Below are positions 26,944-35,617 of a stretch of DNA of 64,000 nt, in pieces. The notes under the pieces were generated by a model, which was not told where the DNA came from, did not search any database, and saw nothing but the letters and a program-made list of their open reading frames with translations. Each line of letters starts with the position of its first letter. The stretch's first letter is position 1. The stretch is from NCBI RefSeq assembly GCF_010731815.2, contig NZ_AP022593.1, positions 1,054,001-1,118,000 on the forward strand. Direction: 5' to 3'. A program made the translations under genes and the position numbers. This stretch comes from Mycolicibacterium arabiense. GTDB taxonomy: Bacteria > Actinomycetota > Actinomycetes > Mycobacteriales > Mycobacteriaceae.

Positions 26944-26991
26944 TCTCTGGGTACATACGAGAATACTCAGCGATGAGTTCAGGAGGACACC

Positions 26992-28182
26992 ATGAGCGGG
27001 TCGTTTTCAGATCGTGACGCCGTCATCGTCGGCGCGGTGCGCACACCGGTCGGCAAGGGCAAGGCCAACGGCGCACTGCACGACGTGCTGCCCGTCGACC
27101 TGCTGGCGCACAGCCTGCGCGAGATCGTCGAACGGACCGGAGTGGATCCGGCCCTGGTCGACGACGTCATCGCGGGCGCGGTGACCCAGGTGGGCGACCA
27201 GTCCGTGAACATCGCCCGCAACGCCCTGCTGGGCGCGGGGTTCCCCGAGACGGTTCCCGGCACCACCGTCGACCGCCAGTGCGGCAGCAGCCAGCAGGCG
27301 ATCCACTTCGCCGCTCAAGGCGTAATCTCCGGGTCCTACGACATCGTGATCGCCGCGGGCGTCGAGTCGATGTCGCGCGTACCCATGGGCTCGAGCGTGC
27401 TGCCCGGCAGCGACCCGTTCGGCGCCGGCATGGCGGCCCGCTACCCCGACGGGCTGGTTCCTCAGGGCATCAGCGCCGAGCTGATCGCCGCGAAGTGGGG
27501 ACTGTCCCGCACCGAACTCGACGAGTTCTCCGCCGCCAGCCACGAAAAGGCCGCTCGCGCAACGAAGGACGGTTCGTTCGACAGGGAGTTGGCGCCCATC
27601 GCCGGGCTGTCGACCGACGAGATCATCCGCCCCGGCACCACCGTCGAGACGCTGGCCGGTCTGCGGCCCGCGTTCTTCAGCGAGGCCGTCGGCGAGCGGT
27701 TCCCGCAGATCGGGTGGAACATCACGCCCGGCAATTCCTCGCCGCTGTCGGACGGCAGCGCCGCTGTGATGATCACCAGCGGTGCCACGGCCCGCAAGCT
27801 GGGGCTCGTGCCGCTGGCCCGCATCCACACGATGACGGTGGTGGGCTCCGACCCGCTGTACATGCTGACCGGCGTCATCCCGGCGACCGAGAAGGTGCTC
27901 GCCCGTTCGGGACTCAGCCTGACCGACATCGACCTGTTCGAGGTCAACGAGGCGTTCGCGCCCGTGGTGCTGGCCTGGGCGAAGGACACGGGAGCCGATC
28001 TGGCGAAGACCAACGTCAACGGCGGCGCGATCGCGATCGGCCACCCGTTGGGCGCCAGCGGTGCGCGGATCATGACCACGCTCGTCAACGCGCTCGAGCA
28101 GCGGGACGCCCGCTACGGGTTGCAGACGATGTGCGAGGGCGGTGGCATGGCCAACGCAACGATCATCGAGCGACTCGGCTGA
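26992..28182 (+). CDS. Acetyl-CoA acetyltransferase / thiolase
   Basis: A 396-residue thiolase that either cleaves 3-ketoacyl-CoA or condenses two acetyl-CoA units. The acylated cysteine is Cys97 in TVDRQCGSSQQA, the His351 motif is GHPLGASGAR, and the second catalytic cysteine is Cys381 in MCEGGG. The glycine-rich NGGAIAIGHP and NEAFAP motifs are intact. ATG 26992 has a strong AGGAGG 5 bp upstream. It is divergent from an HxlR regulator, from which a palindromic operator separates it, so expression is probably inducible. The acyl chain preference is unknown; the lack of other beta-oxidation genes next to it suggests a solitary FadA. Confidence 0.92.
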   Translation: MSGSFSDRDAVIVGAVRTPVGKGKANGALHDVLPVDLLAHSLREIVERTGVDPALVDDVIAGAVTQVGDQSVNIARNALLGAGFPETVPGTTVDRQCGSSQQAIHFAAQGVISGSYDIVIAAGVESMSRVPMGSSVLPGSDPFGAGMAARYPDGLVPQGISAELIAAKWGLSRTELDEFSAASHEKAARATKDGSFDRELAPIAGLSTDEIIRPGTTVETLAGLRPAFFSEAVGERFPQIGWNITPGNSSPLSDGSAAVMITSGATARKLGLVPLARIHTMTVVGSDPLYMLTGVIPATEKVLARSGLSLTDIDLFEVNEAFAPVVLAWAKDTGADLAKTNVNGGAIAIGHPLGASGARIMTTLVNALEQRDARYGLQTMCEGGGMANATIIERLG

Positions 28183-28263
28183 CCCGGGCCCACCCGCGTG
28201 ACGCCTTCGTGACGCCGGATCCGATGGCGGTTCGCCCATGCGCCAACGGGTTATCGCCACCGC

Positions 28264-28680
28264 ATGAAGAAACTCCACCACTCGATGTTCGTCTCGGGCG
28301 TGGCGGCGATCGCGGCCGCAGGCTTGCTGGTCGGCTGCAGCAGCGACGAGGAGACCGGGCAGCCGAGTGACACCGGCACCTCGGTGAGCACGATGCCGGC
28401 CACCACGCCGTCGGCCGTTCCGCCGCCCACCACGTCCGGGTCGCCCGGCCTCGACAGCCAGGATCCAGCCGGCACGGCGCCATCCCCGACCGGCGGCGCA
28501 TCGGGCAGCGGTGGCGGCGACACCGGGGGCTCCAGCGGCCCCAGCCAGACGGTCAGCGGCGGCATCTCCGCTACTCCCCCGCCGGTGAACGGCAGCGCCA
28601 CGGCGCCGACCGGCGACAACCTGCCCGGGGAGAACGCCGGACCCCAGGGTCGCCCCGGGACGCCCGGCGACGACAACTAG
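28264..28680 (+). CDS. Small low-complexity lipoprotein
   Basis: A 138-residue protein with a signal peptide ending in lipobox LVGC near residue 25 (AAAGLLVGCSSDEE). The mature part is almost entirely Pro, Thr, Ser and Gly (for example SVSTMPATTPSAVPPPTTSG), with no recognisable domain, so it is probably an extended cell-wall-spanning or linker-like lipoprotein. ATG at 28264. It is followed by a perfect 17-bp hairpin. Composition varies greatly among such genes and gives no function. Confidence 0.75.
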   Translation: MKKLHHSMFVSGVAAIAAAGLLVGCSSDEETGQPSDTGTSVSTMPATTPSAVPPPTTSGSPGLDSQDPAGTAPSPTGGASGSGGGDTGGSSGPSQTVSGGISATPPPVNGSATAPTGDNLPGENAGPQGRPGTPGDDN

Positions 28681-28693
28681 CCACGAGACTGCG

Positions 28694-28730
28694 CGCAGGG
28701 CTGCGATCCGCTCCGGATCGCAGCCCTGCG
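28694..28730. terminator. Perfect 17-bp hairpin between convergent genes
   Basis: CGCAGGGCTGCGATCCG pairs exactly with CGGATCGCAGCCCTGCG across a 3-nt loop (CTC). It starts 14 bp after the small lipoprotein gene and ends 18 bp before the stop of the convergent nitroreductase gene. A short T-rich piece (GGTTTC) follows on the plus strand. It is probably a bidirectional intrinsic terminator and is the most stable small hairpin seen in the window. Confidence 0.75.
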
Positions 28731-28748
28731 TGCGGTTTCAGTGAGTGG

Positions 28749-29198
28749 TCAGTCGCGGACGAGTTCGAACAGCGGGATGCGACGCGTGGTGTTCGCCTGG
28801 TACTCGGCGAACACCGGGGCCTGCTCGACCACCTTGGGGTAGGCCGCGTCGCGTTCGTCGTCGGGTAGCTCGCGCGCTGTCACCTCGACGGTCTCGGTAC
28901 CCACCTCGATGCGAGCGCGCGGGTTCGCGCGCAGGTTGTGCACCCACGCCGGATCCTTCGGTGCACCCGCATACGACCCGATGATCACCATCTTGCCGTC
29001 GATGGTGAGGTAGGCCAGCGGTGACAGTCGCGCAGCGCCGGACTTCGCACCCGTGGTGTGCAGGAGCAGGATCTGGCCATCCGCGAACGGCCCGCCGACC
29101 TTGCCGCCGTTGGCGCGGAATTCCTCGACGACGTTGCGGTTGAACTCGTCGAGTGCGTTGATGTCGGAGACCAGCTTGGCCTTGTCGATGTCGGTCAT
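28749..29198 (-). CDS. Deazaflavin (F420)-dependent nitroreductase family protein
   Basis: A 149-residue split beta-barrel protein of the Ddn/deazaflavin-dependent nitroreductase family, which is abundant in mycobacteria. Features are FNRNVVEEFRANGGKVGGPFADGQILLLHTTGAKSG, the core KMVIIGSYAGAPKDPAWVHNLRANPRARIEVG that binds coenzyme F420, and the C-terminal YPKVVEQAPVFAEYQANTTRRIPLFEL. These enzymes reduce quinones, nitroaromatics or unsaturated compounds with F420H2. ATG 29198. It lies 42 bp upstream of the aspS-proximal side on the same strand, as the last gene after aspS. Confidence 0.9.
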   Translation of the reverse strand: MTDIDKAKLVSDINALDEFNRNVVEEFRANGGKVGGPFADGQILLLHTTGAKSGAARLSPLAYLTIDGKMVIIGSYAGAPKDPAWVHNLRANPRARIEVGTETVEVTARELPDDERDAAYPKVVEQAPVFAEYQANTTRRIPLFELVRD

Positions 29199-29240
29199 GT
29201 CACATCAGAAGTCGGCTCGGCGGAGGACTATTCCCGATCG

Positions 29241-31061
29241 CTACGACTTCGCGTCGGCGCCGGCCTGCTTGGGCTTGGCGTCGATTCCCGACTCCTTGCG
29301 CTGCTGTGGCGTGATCGGCGCGGGCGCATCGGTCAATGGATCGACACCGCCGCCGGACTTCGGGAACGCGATCACCTCGCGGATCGAGTCCACGCCCGAG
29401 AGCAGCGCGACGATGCGGTCCCAGCCGAACGCGATGCCACCGTGCGGCGGGGCGCCGAAGGTGAACGCGTCGAGCAGGAAGCCGAACTTGTCCTGCGCCT
29501 CGTCGTGGTCGATGCCCATCATCGCGAACACCCGCTCCTGCACGTCGCGACGGTGGATGCGGATGGACCCGCCGCCGATCTCGTTGCCGTTGCAGACGAT
29601 GTCGTAGGCGTTGGCCAGCGCGGTGCCCGGCTCGGTGTCGAACGTGGCCTCGGATTCCGGCTTGGGCGAGGTGAACGCGTGGTGCACCGCGGTCCACGCA
29701 CCCGACCCGACGGCCACGTCGCCGGAGGCGGTCGCGTCGTCGGCGGGCTCGAACAGCGGCCAGTCGACCACCCAGGCGAACGCCCACGCGGCCGGGTCGA
29801 TCATGTCGAGGCGCTTGGCGACCTCGATGCGGGTGGCGCCGAGCAGTGCCCGCGCCGCCTTGACCGGGCCCGCGGAGAAGAAGATGCAGTCGCCGGGCGC
29901 GGCTCCGACGTGGGCGGCGAGACCGTCGCGTTCGGCATCGGTGAGGTTCTTCGCCACGGGTCCGCCGAGGGTGCCGTCCTCGGCGACCAAGACGTACGCC
30001 AGGCCCTTGTGACCGCGCTGCTTCGCGAACTCCTGCCAGCCGTCGAGTGTGCGCCGCGGCTGGGATGCGCCACCGGGCATGACGACCGCGCCCACGTAGG
30101 GCGCCTGGAACACGCGGAACGTCGTGTCGGCGAAGTACTCGGTGCACTCGACGAGCTCCAGTCCGAACCGCATGTCCGGCTTGTCCGAGCCGAACCGGCG
30201 CATGGCCTCGGCGTAGGTGATGCGCGGGATCGGCAGCGGCAGGTCGTAGCCGATCAGGGCCCATAGCGCCTTGAGGACCTGCTCGGAGACCGCCATGACG
30301 TCGTCGGCGTCGACGAAGCTCATCTCCATGTCGAGCTGGGTGAACTCCGGCTGACGGTCGGCGCGGAAGTCCTCGTCGCGGTAGCAGCGGGCGATCTGGT
30401 AGTACCGCTCCATCCCCGCCACCATCAGCAGCTGCTTGAACAGCTGCGGGCTCTGCGGCAGCGCGTAGAACGACCCTGGCTGCAGGCGGGCGGGCACCAG
30501 GAAGTCCCGGGCGCCCTCGGGGGTGGAGCGGGTCAGCGTCGGCGTCTCGATCTCGACGAAGTCGTGCCCGGCCAACACATTGCGAGCGGCGGCGTTGACC
30601 TTGGACCGCAGCCGCAGCGCTGCGCCCGGCCCTTCGCGACGCAGGTCGAGGTAGCGGTATTTCAGGCGCGCCTCCTCCCCCGGTGTCTCGTCGAGTTGGA
30701 AGGGCAGCGGCGCACTCTCGCTCAGCACGGTGAGCGTGGTCGCGTTGACCTCGATGTCGCCGGTGGGGATGTCGGCGTTCGCGTTCCCCTCCGGACGGAC
30801 CTCGACCACGCCCGTGACGGCAACGCAGAACTCCGAGCGGAGCCGATGCGCCTGCTCCAGCACGCCCGCGTCGCGGAACACCACCTGCGCGACGCCCTGC
30901 CAATTCCCCGAGTCGCTGCGCTCCCGCCCGCCGGAACCGTCCCGCAGGTCGATGAAGATCACCCCACCGTGGTCGCGCCGGCGCGCCACCCAGCCGGCGA
31001 GCGTCACCGTCTGCCCGGCATCGGTGGACCGCAACGATCCGGCGGCGTGACTGCGCAACAC
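29241..31061 (-). CDS. aspS: Aspartyl-tRNA(Asp/Asn) synthetase, with an in-frame repeat insertion
   Basis: A 606-residue class IIb synthetase. It has the N-terminal OB-fold anticodon domain, motif 2 in [22 protein letters not shown], a GAD insertion domain, and motif 3 in [16 protein letters not shown]. tuberculosis AspRS, as I recall it, charges both tRNA-Asp and tRNA-Asn and runs directly from the DLRDxSG strand to AQVVF. Here about 12 extra residues ([12 protein letters not shown]) intervene near residue 45. They are encoded by a 30-bp element that also occurs in the metallo-hydrolase gene at 54.8 kb. The reading frame is intact. Start GTG at 31061. Confidence 0.97.
   Translation of the reverse strand: MLRSHAAGSLRSTDAGQTVTLAGWVARRRDHGGVIFIDLRDGSGGRERSDSGNWQGVAQVVFRDAGVLEQAHRLRSEFCVAVTGVVEVRPEGNANADIPTGDIEVNATTLTVLSESAPLPFQLDETPGEEARLKYRYLDLRREGPGAALRLRSKVNAAARNVLAGHDFVEIETPTLTRSTPEGARDFLVPARLQPGSFYALPQSPQLFKQLLMVAGMERYYQIARCYRDEDFRADRQPEFTQLDMEMSFVDADDVMAVSEQVLKALWALIGYDLPLPIPRITYAEAMRRFGSDKPDMRFGLELVECTEYFADTTFRVFQAPYVGAVVMPGGASQPRRTLDGWQEFAKQRGHKGLAYVLVAEDGTLGGPVAKNLTDAERDGLAAHVGAAPGDCIFFSAGPVKAARALLGATRIEVAKRLDMIDPAAWAFAWVVDWPLFEPADDATASGDVAVGSGAWTAVHHAFTSPKPESEATFDTEPGTALANAYDIVCNGNEIGGGSIRIHRRDVQERVFAMMGIDHDEAQDKFGFLLDAFTFGAPPHGGIAFGWDRIVALLSGVDSIREVIAFPKSGGGVDPLTDAPAPITPQQRKESGIDAKPKQAGADAKS
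30905..30934 (-). repeat. 30-bp dispersed element, copy 1, inside aspS
   Basis: This copy contains CCCCGAGTCGCTGCGCTCCC followed by GCCCGCCGG on the plus strand. It matches the copy at 54833-54862 at 28 of 30 positions. On the coding (minus) strand both copies are read in the same frame as GG(R/Q)ERSDSG. It lies in a surface loop region between two strands of the anticodon-binding domain and adds residues absent from remembered mycobacterial AspRS. Confidence 0.8.
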
Positions 31062-31109
31062 GAAGACTCCTCGTCCTGGGGGTGGGTACTGGTAACGAAC
31101 CGACTGATG

Positions 31110-31115
31110 AGTCTA
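31110..31115 (-). promoter_or_regulatory. Candidate -10 element of aspS
   Basis: TAGACT on the minus strand lies about 50 bp upstream of the aspS GTG, and AGGACGAGGAG precedes the start codon. This resembles the mycobacterial SigA -10 sequence. No clear -35 is seen. The same short divergent region must hold the promoter of the PanE-like gene. Confidence 0.35.
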
Positions 31116-31145
31116 GTGCGGGCGGTGCGGGGGTATTTTCGCCCC

Positions 31146-32060
31146 GTGGACCAGCGCCCTCGCGAAGATGCCGACGTCAGCAGGATCGCCGTGGTCGGGC
31201 CCGGCGCCATCGGGACCACCGTCGCGGCGCTGCTGTACGAGGCGGGACACGACGTCCTGGTCTGCGGACGTACGCCGCGTGCCACCTCCGAGGTGCGCCC
31301 CGACGACGGCGACGCGGTCGTGGTGCCGCATCCGGTGTGCACCGATCCCGCCGAGGTCGACGGTCCGGTCGACGTCGTCCTCTTGACGGTCAAGGACACT
31401 CAGACCGAGTCCGCAGCCGGGTGGCTGCAGGCACTGTGCGGGCCCGACACCGTGGTGTGCGCGCTGCAGAACGGCGTCGAGCAGGTCGAACGCGTCGGGC
31501 GGTACTGCCCGGGATCGACGGTAGTGCCGTGCGTGGTGTGGTTCTCGGCCGAGACACAGCCCGACGGGTCGGTGCGGCTGCGCACCCCGGTGCGGCTCGT
31601 CCTGCCCGACGAGCCGGCGGGACGCGATCTCGTCGAGCGGTTGACCGGTCCGCGGATGTCGGTCGAGGCCAACCCGGATTTCCTCAGCGCCGCGTGGCAC
31701 AAATTGCTCGTCAACGCCGTCGGTGCGTTGATGGTGCTGTCGGGCCGCACCTCGGGCAGCTTCCGTCGCAACGACGTCGCCGCCCTGGCACGGGCCTATC
31801 TCGCCGAGTGCCTGGCCGTTGCGCGCGCCGAGGGGGCGAACCTGGGCGACGAGGTGATCGACCAGACGGTCGCGCTGTTCGCTGGGCTGCCCGAGGACCT
31901 GACGACGTCGATCCTCACCGACCGCCAGCACGGCAGGCCGCTGGAGTGGGACGTCCGCAACGCGGTGGTGGTGCGCCGCGCGGCGGTCCACGGTCTGCCG
32001 ACGCCGATCGGCGACGTGATGGTGCCGCTGCTGGCCGCCGCCAGCGACGGTCCGGGGTAG
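31146..32060 (+). CDS. 2-dehydropantoate 2-reductase (PanE/ApbA) family oxidoreductase
   Basis: A 304-residue NADPH-dependent reductase. The N-terminal Rossmann motif is IAVVGPGAIGTTVAALLYEAGHDVLVCGR, the substrate-binding ALQNGVEQVERV follows, and a catalytic lysine sits in WHKLLVNAVGALMVLSGR, near residue 190. The C-terminal helical domain ends with PLEWDVRNAVVVRRAAVHGLPTP, typical of ketopantoate reductases. It would make pantoate for coenzyme A, though many paralogues act on other 2-keto acids. Start GTG 31146 was preferred; ATG 31107 would add 13 unconserved residues. Its stop codon lies inside an 11-bp inverted repeat before the next gene. M. tuberculosis has Rv2573 here. Confidence 0.85.
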   Translation: MDQRPREDADVSRIAVVGPGAIGTTVAALLYEAGHDVLVCGRTPRATSEVRPDDGDAVVVPHPVCTDPAEVDGPVDVVLLTVKDTQTESAAGWLQALCGPDTVVCALQNGVEQVERVGRYCPGSTVVPCVVWFSAETQPDGSVRLRTPVRLVLPDEPAGRDLVERLTGPRMSVEANPDFLSAAWHKLLVNAVGALMVLSGRTSGSFRRNDVAALARAYLAECLAVARAEGANLGDEVIDQTVALFAGLPEDLTTSILTDRQHGRPLEWDVRNAVVVRRAAVHGLPTPIGDVMVPLLAAASDGPG

Positions 32061-32085
32061 ACACTTGGGCCTAGAGTGTCTACCC
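32055..32085. promoter_or_regulatory. Perfect 11-bp inverted repeat abutting the SRPBCC gene start
   Basis: GGGTAGACACT-N9-AGTGTCTACCC spans from the stop codon region of the PanE-like gene to the base before ATG 32086. A possible -10 box, TAGAGT (32072-32077), lies in the spacer and right arm, 8 bp before the ATG, the spacing expected for a leaderless mycobacterial transcript. No Shine-Dalgarno sequence precedes the ATG. The symmetry therefore looks like a repressor operator over the promoter; the regulator is not identified. Confidence 0.6.
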
Positions 32086-32610
32086 ATGGCACGTACCTAC
32101 CCGTGTGACCGCGTCGGCCTCGACTTCATCGAGTCGGCCCCGTTCCGATTCGTCAGCACCGTCGACCTGCCGATCACACCCGAGCAGCTGTTCGGAGTAC
32201 TCGGCGACGCCGAGTCGTGGCCGCAGTGGGCCTCGGTGATCACCCACGTGGAGTGGACCAGCCCCGAACCGCGGGGCGTCGGCACCACGCGGACGGTCAC
32301 GATGCGCGGCAACATCGTCGGCGACGAGGAGTTCCTCGCTTGGGAGCCGTTCACGCACATGGCCTTTCGCTTCAACCAGAGCACGTCGAACGCGATCTCG
32401 GCGTTCGCCGAGGACTACCGCGTGATCGAGACGCCGGGCGGCTGCCACCTGACGTGGGTCATGGCGATGCAGCCGAACGGGACCGCGGGGCGGCTGGGCA
32501 TGACCCTGTTCCAGCCCGTGATGGCCTGGCTGTTCCAGCGTTTCCTGCACAACCTGCGGCGCTACACCGACGAGCGGTTCAGTACAGCCCCTCCCACGCC
32601 GAACGCCTGA
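32086..32610 (+). CDS. SRPBCC family protein (polyketide cyclase/dehydrase-like)
   Basis: A 174-residue START-like protein. The segments STVDLPITPEQLFGVLGDAESWPQWASVITHVEWTSPEPRGVGTTRTVTM and HLTWVMAMQPNG...RFLHNLRRYTDERF are typical of the mycobacterial polyketide cyclase/dehydrase group that binds hydrophobic ligands. The biochemical role is unknown. The gene starts directly after an 11-bp inverted repeat without a ribosome binding site, suggesting leaderless translation. Its 3' end overlaps the convergent esterase gene by 32 bases. In M. tuberculosis the corresponding position is Rv2574. Confidence 0.8.
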   Translation: MARTYPCDRVGLDFIESAPFRFVSTVDLPITPEQLFGVLGDAESWPQWASVITHVEWTSPEPRGVGTTRTVTMRGNIVGDEEFLAWEPFTHMAFRFNQSTSNAISAFAEDYRVIETPGGCHLTWVMAMQPNGTAGRLGMTLFQPVMAWLFQRFLHNLRRYTDERFSTAPPTPNA

Positions 32611-34078
32611 TCCGGTCGGGATCGGCGACGGTTTCGTCCCTGGTGGACCTGATGATCCGGGTACGTCGGTCGCGGTCGTCGTAGAGCGGCCACTCCCCGC
32701 CCTCCTGCACGCCGAGGCGGCCCTTGGCGAAGTCCAGCCAGGTGCGCTGCATGCGGCGGCCCACCGCGGGTTGGACGCGGCGGCCCAGCGGGTGGATCTT
32801 GCGCCCGAGATACGACGAGTAGCTGTGCTGTACGTGCACGATCTCGCTGCCGTGGGTGGCCCCGAGACCCAGCGCGCGCAGCGTCCAGGTGGCGTGGTCG
32901 AACCGGTAGACGTGCGTCGGCGCGAGCGCGCTGTACGCGTCGGCGAACGCCCACGTCGGCGCGCCGAACATCGCATCGGCACCGAAGGCCACCAGTGCGC
33001 TGCGCCGCGGGTACGCCGGATAGGCGGCGAGCACGTCGTCCTTGGCGTGCGGCGCGGTGCGCGCGAAGTAGGACTCGATCCCGTCGAGGGTCGTCGGCAG
33101 CATGGGCGGCTTGCCCCAGGCGAACATCGACGCCTCGTGGGTGTTGGTGCCGACGATCAGCGGGATGCGTGCCACCGCACCCGCCCGTGCCGCGTCGATC
33201 GGGTGCCGGGGCAGCAGGTCGACGCCGTGGGTGAGCCCGTAGGCGAGGTGCGGACTGTCCGCCGCGCTCTCCCCCTGCAGCTCGCCTGCCGCACGGCGCA
33301 GGCGACGCTGCGGCAGCGCCTTCACCTCGTCGACGCCGACGCCGAGCCGCTCGAGGAAACGCCAGGCGCGCCCGGCCCTGGTCTCGCGGTCCGCGATCAG
33401 TGGCAGGGCGGGGCTCTGCGCGATCGCGCGGGTGAACAGTCCGCGGGCGGCGGGCGTGGCGAGTAGCGCCAACACCGATGTCGCACCGGCGGATTCGCCG
33501 AACACCGTCACCCGGTCGGGGTCGCCGCCGAATGCCGCGATGTTGTCGCGCACCCAGGACAGCGCCGCCAGTTGATCCCGCAGGCACAGGTTGTCGTCGA
33601 ACCCGTCGCCGAGCGTGCTGAGGTCGAAGCCGCCGAAGACGCCAAGCCGGTAGGTCACGTTGACCACGACGACGCCGCCGTTGGCCGCCAGCCGCGATCC
33701 GTTGTAGAGCTGTAGCTGCCCGGCCCCGTAGACGAACGCACCGCCGGGAATCCACACCATCACCGGCAGCGATGCCGTCGGATCGGGCGACCACACCGTC
33801 ACCGTCAGGCACGCCTCGTCGCGGATCTTGGGGTCGTCGCGCCCACCGCCGACGAAGGACCGGCCCTGTGGCGGCAGCGGCCCGTGCTCGACGGCGTCGC
33901 GCACCCCCGACCACGGCTCGAGCGGAACGGGGGCGAGGAAGCGGCGGTCTTCCACCGGCTGCTCGGCAAATGCCACGCCGCGCCACACGTTGACCCCGCC
34001 CTCGACGGCGCCACGCAGGACCCCGTGGCGGGTCTGCGCGATCGTTCGATCCTCCGCGGTTTCGCGCTGAGCCGTCAC
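32579..34078 (-). CDS. Type-B carboxylesterase (alpha/beta hydrolase)
   Basis: A 499-residue esterase of the cholinesterase/type-B family. The oxyanion hole is GGAFVYGAG, the nucleophile Ser196 lies in VFGESAGATS, and an acidic residue and the histidine in LGATHGSEIVHV complete the triad. The edge motif EACLTVTVWSP near residue 88 is characteristic. It hydrolyses carboxyl esters, and no signal peptide is visible, so it is probably cytoplasmic. Start GTG 34078. It is divergent from the metallopeptidase gene and overlaps the SRPBCC gene at its 3' end. Confidence 0.9.
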   Translation of the reverse strand: MTAQRETAEDRTIAQTRHGVLRGAVEGGVNVWRGVAFAEQPVEDRRFLAPVPLEPWSGVRDAVEHGPLPPQGRSFVGGGRDDPKIRDEACLTVTVWSPDPTASLPVMVWIPGGAFVYGAGQLQLYNGSRLAANGGVVVVNVTYRLGVFGGFDLSTLGDGFDDNLCLRDQLAALSWVRDNIAAFGGDPDRVTVFGESAGATSVLALLATPAARGLFTRAIAQSPALPLIADRETRAGRAWRFLERLGVGVDEVKALPQRRLRRAAGELQGESAADSPHLAYGLTHGVDLLPRHPIDAARAGAVARIPLIVGTNTHEASMFAWGKPPMLPTTLDGIESYFARTAPHAKDDVLAAYPAYPRRSALVAFGADAMFGAPTWAFADAYSALAPTHVYRFDHATWTLRALGLGATHGSEIVHVQHSYSSYLGRKIHPLGRRVQPAVGRRMQRTWLDFAKGRLGVQEGGEWPLYDDRDRRTRIIRSTRDETVADPDRIRRSAWEGLY

Positions 34079-34153
34079 GGGGAAATCCTAGTGTGCGAAG
34101 CTGAACGCGGCTGCGGCGCAGCCACCCCTGACGTGTCGATGAATGGAGCGCGC

Positions 34154-35041
34154 ATGACGTTCAACGAGGGCATGCAGATCGACACGAGCACCACCCGATC
34201 CAGCGGTGGCGGAGGCGGCGGTGGACGGGGAATCGCCGTCGGCGGCGGTCTCGGCGGCCTGATCATCGTGGTCGTCGCGCTGTTTCTCGGGGTGGACCCG
34301 AGCACGATGGGCGCCGGCCCAGGCGAGTCGCAGGGCGTACAGACGCCCGGCTTCGACCTGAGCCAGTGCCGCACCGGCGCGGACGCGAACAACATCGTCG
34401 AGTGTCGAGTGGTGGCGACCGGGAACTCGGTCGACGCCGTCTGGTCACAGTTGCTTCCCGACTACACGCGCCCCACGGTCCGGCTGTTCCAGGACAACGT
34501 CGAGACACAGTGCGGGCCGGCCACCGAAGCCGTCGGGCCGTTCTACTGCCCGCCCGACCAGACGGCCTACTTCGACGTGGACTTCTTTCAGACGCTGAAG
34601 ACCGAGTTCGGCTCCAGCGGCGGGCCACTGGCGCAGGAATACGTCGTCGCCCACGAGTTCGGCCACCACGTGCAGGACCTGCAGGGCACCCTCGTCAACG
34701 CGCAGCGGGACCCGACCGGTCCCGAGGGCGGCGGCGTCCGCACCGAGCTGCAGGCCGACTGCTACGCGGGCATCTGGGCGCACTACGCGTCGATCACCAA
34801 GCAGGAGGGCACCGGCCAGCCGTTCCTGGAACCGTTGACGGACAACGACATCGCCGACGCGCTGTCGGCGGCGGCATCGGTCGGCGACGACCGCATCCAG
34901 GAGAAGACGCAGGGTCGCGTCAGCCCCGAGGCGTGGACGCACGGCTCGGCTGCCGGGCGGCAGTACTGGTTCACCGAGGGCTACCGCACGGGCGACGTGA
35001 ACGCGTGCGACACCTTCGCTGCGCAAGACCTGCACCAGTGA
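34154..35041 (+). CDS. Neutral zinc metallopeptidase, YpfJ family
   Basis: A 295-residue membrane-anchored peptidase. The short N-terminal cytoplasmic tail begins MTFNEGMQIDTS and is followed by a poly-Gly stretch and a transmembrane helix at about residues 33-46. The zincin motif HEFGH is at 167-171 (VVAHEFGHHVQD), with a downstream Glu in LQADCYAGIWAHYA as likely third ligand. The C-terminus has DRIQEKTQGRVSPEAWTHGSAAGRQYWFTEGY, diagnostic of the family. The substrate is unknown. In M. tuberculosis the counterpart is Rv2575. The stop overlaps the next gene start (GTGA). Confidence 0.92.
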   Translation: MTFNEGMQIDTSTTRSSGGGGGGGRGIAVGGGLGGLIIVVVALFLGVDPSTMGAGPGESQGVQTPGFDLSQCRTGADANNIVECRVVATGNSVDAVWSQLLPDYTRPTVRLFQDNVETQCGPATEAVGPFYCPPDQTAYFDVDFFQTLKTEFGSSGGPLAQEYVVAHEFGHHVQDLQGTLVNAQRDPTGPEGGGVRTELQADCYAGIWAHYASITKQEGTGQPFLEPLTDNDIADALSAAASVGDDRIQEKTQGRVSPEAWTHGSAAGRQYWFTEGYRTGDVNACDTFAAQDLHQ

Positions 35042-35598
35042 CGACGGCCGAGGTCGACGGTCCGAACGGCATCGAGCCGGACACGAAGGATTGGACGTGG
35101 GTCCTCGAACGACCCTGTGACGAGTGCGGTTTCAACGCCTCCTCGATCTCGCACTACGACGTCGCGGGGGCCATCCGCCGCGACGCCGCCGACTGGGTCC
35201 GCCGCCTGTCCGGGCCCTCGGTGCGCGAGCGGTCGAATCCCGCGGTGTGGTCGGTGCTCGAGTACGGCTGTCACGTCCGCGACGTGCACCGGATGTTCGA
35301 CGGCAGGGTCCGGCTGATGCTCGCCGAGGACGAACCGCTCTTCCCCAACTGGGATCAGGACGCCACCGCCGTGGACGACGACTACGCCTCCCAGCACGCC
35401 GCGGTGGTCACCGAGGGCCTGGTGCAGGCCGCGCACCGGGTCGCCGACACCTACGCGTCGGTGTCTGCCGACCAGTGGTCGCGACCGGGGCTGCGCAGCA
35501 ACGGCAGCAGGTTCACGGTGTCGACCATCGCGGTCTACCACCTGCACGACGTCGTCCACCACGGGTGGGACGTCGACTCGCCACGGATCGGCCGGTAA
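35038..35598 (+). CDS. DinB/maleylpyruvate isomerase-like fold protein
   Basis: A 186-residue helical protein of the DinB-like superfamily. The N-terminal strand WTWVLERPCDECGF is typical of actinobacterial DinB proteins, and three potential metal-binding histidines are visible: in LEYGCHVRDVHRMF and in YHLHDVVHHGWDV near the C-terminus. Related proteins use bacillithiol or mycothiol in transfer or isomerisation reactions. The substrate is unknown. It is translationally coupled to the metallopeptidase gene (GTGA overlap) and ends 47 bp before a TetR gene. Confidence 0.75.
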   Translation: MTTAEVDGPNGIEPDTKDWTWVLERPCDECGFNASSISHYDVAGAIRRDAADWVRRLSGPSVRERSNPAVWSVLEYGCHVRDVHRMFDGRVRLMLAEDEPLFPNWDQDATAVDDDYASQHAAVVTEGLVQAAHRVADTYASVSADQWSRPGLRSNGSRFTVSTIAVYHLHDVVHHGWDVDSPRIGR

Positions 35599-35617
35599 TC
35601 CGAAGAGGCTGATCACG

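Noticed and set aside
31091..31098. TGGTAACG before the PanE-like gene, similar to the TetR motif at 41009
   Set aside because: Only 8 bases match and the second half of the motif and the palindrome are missing.
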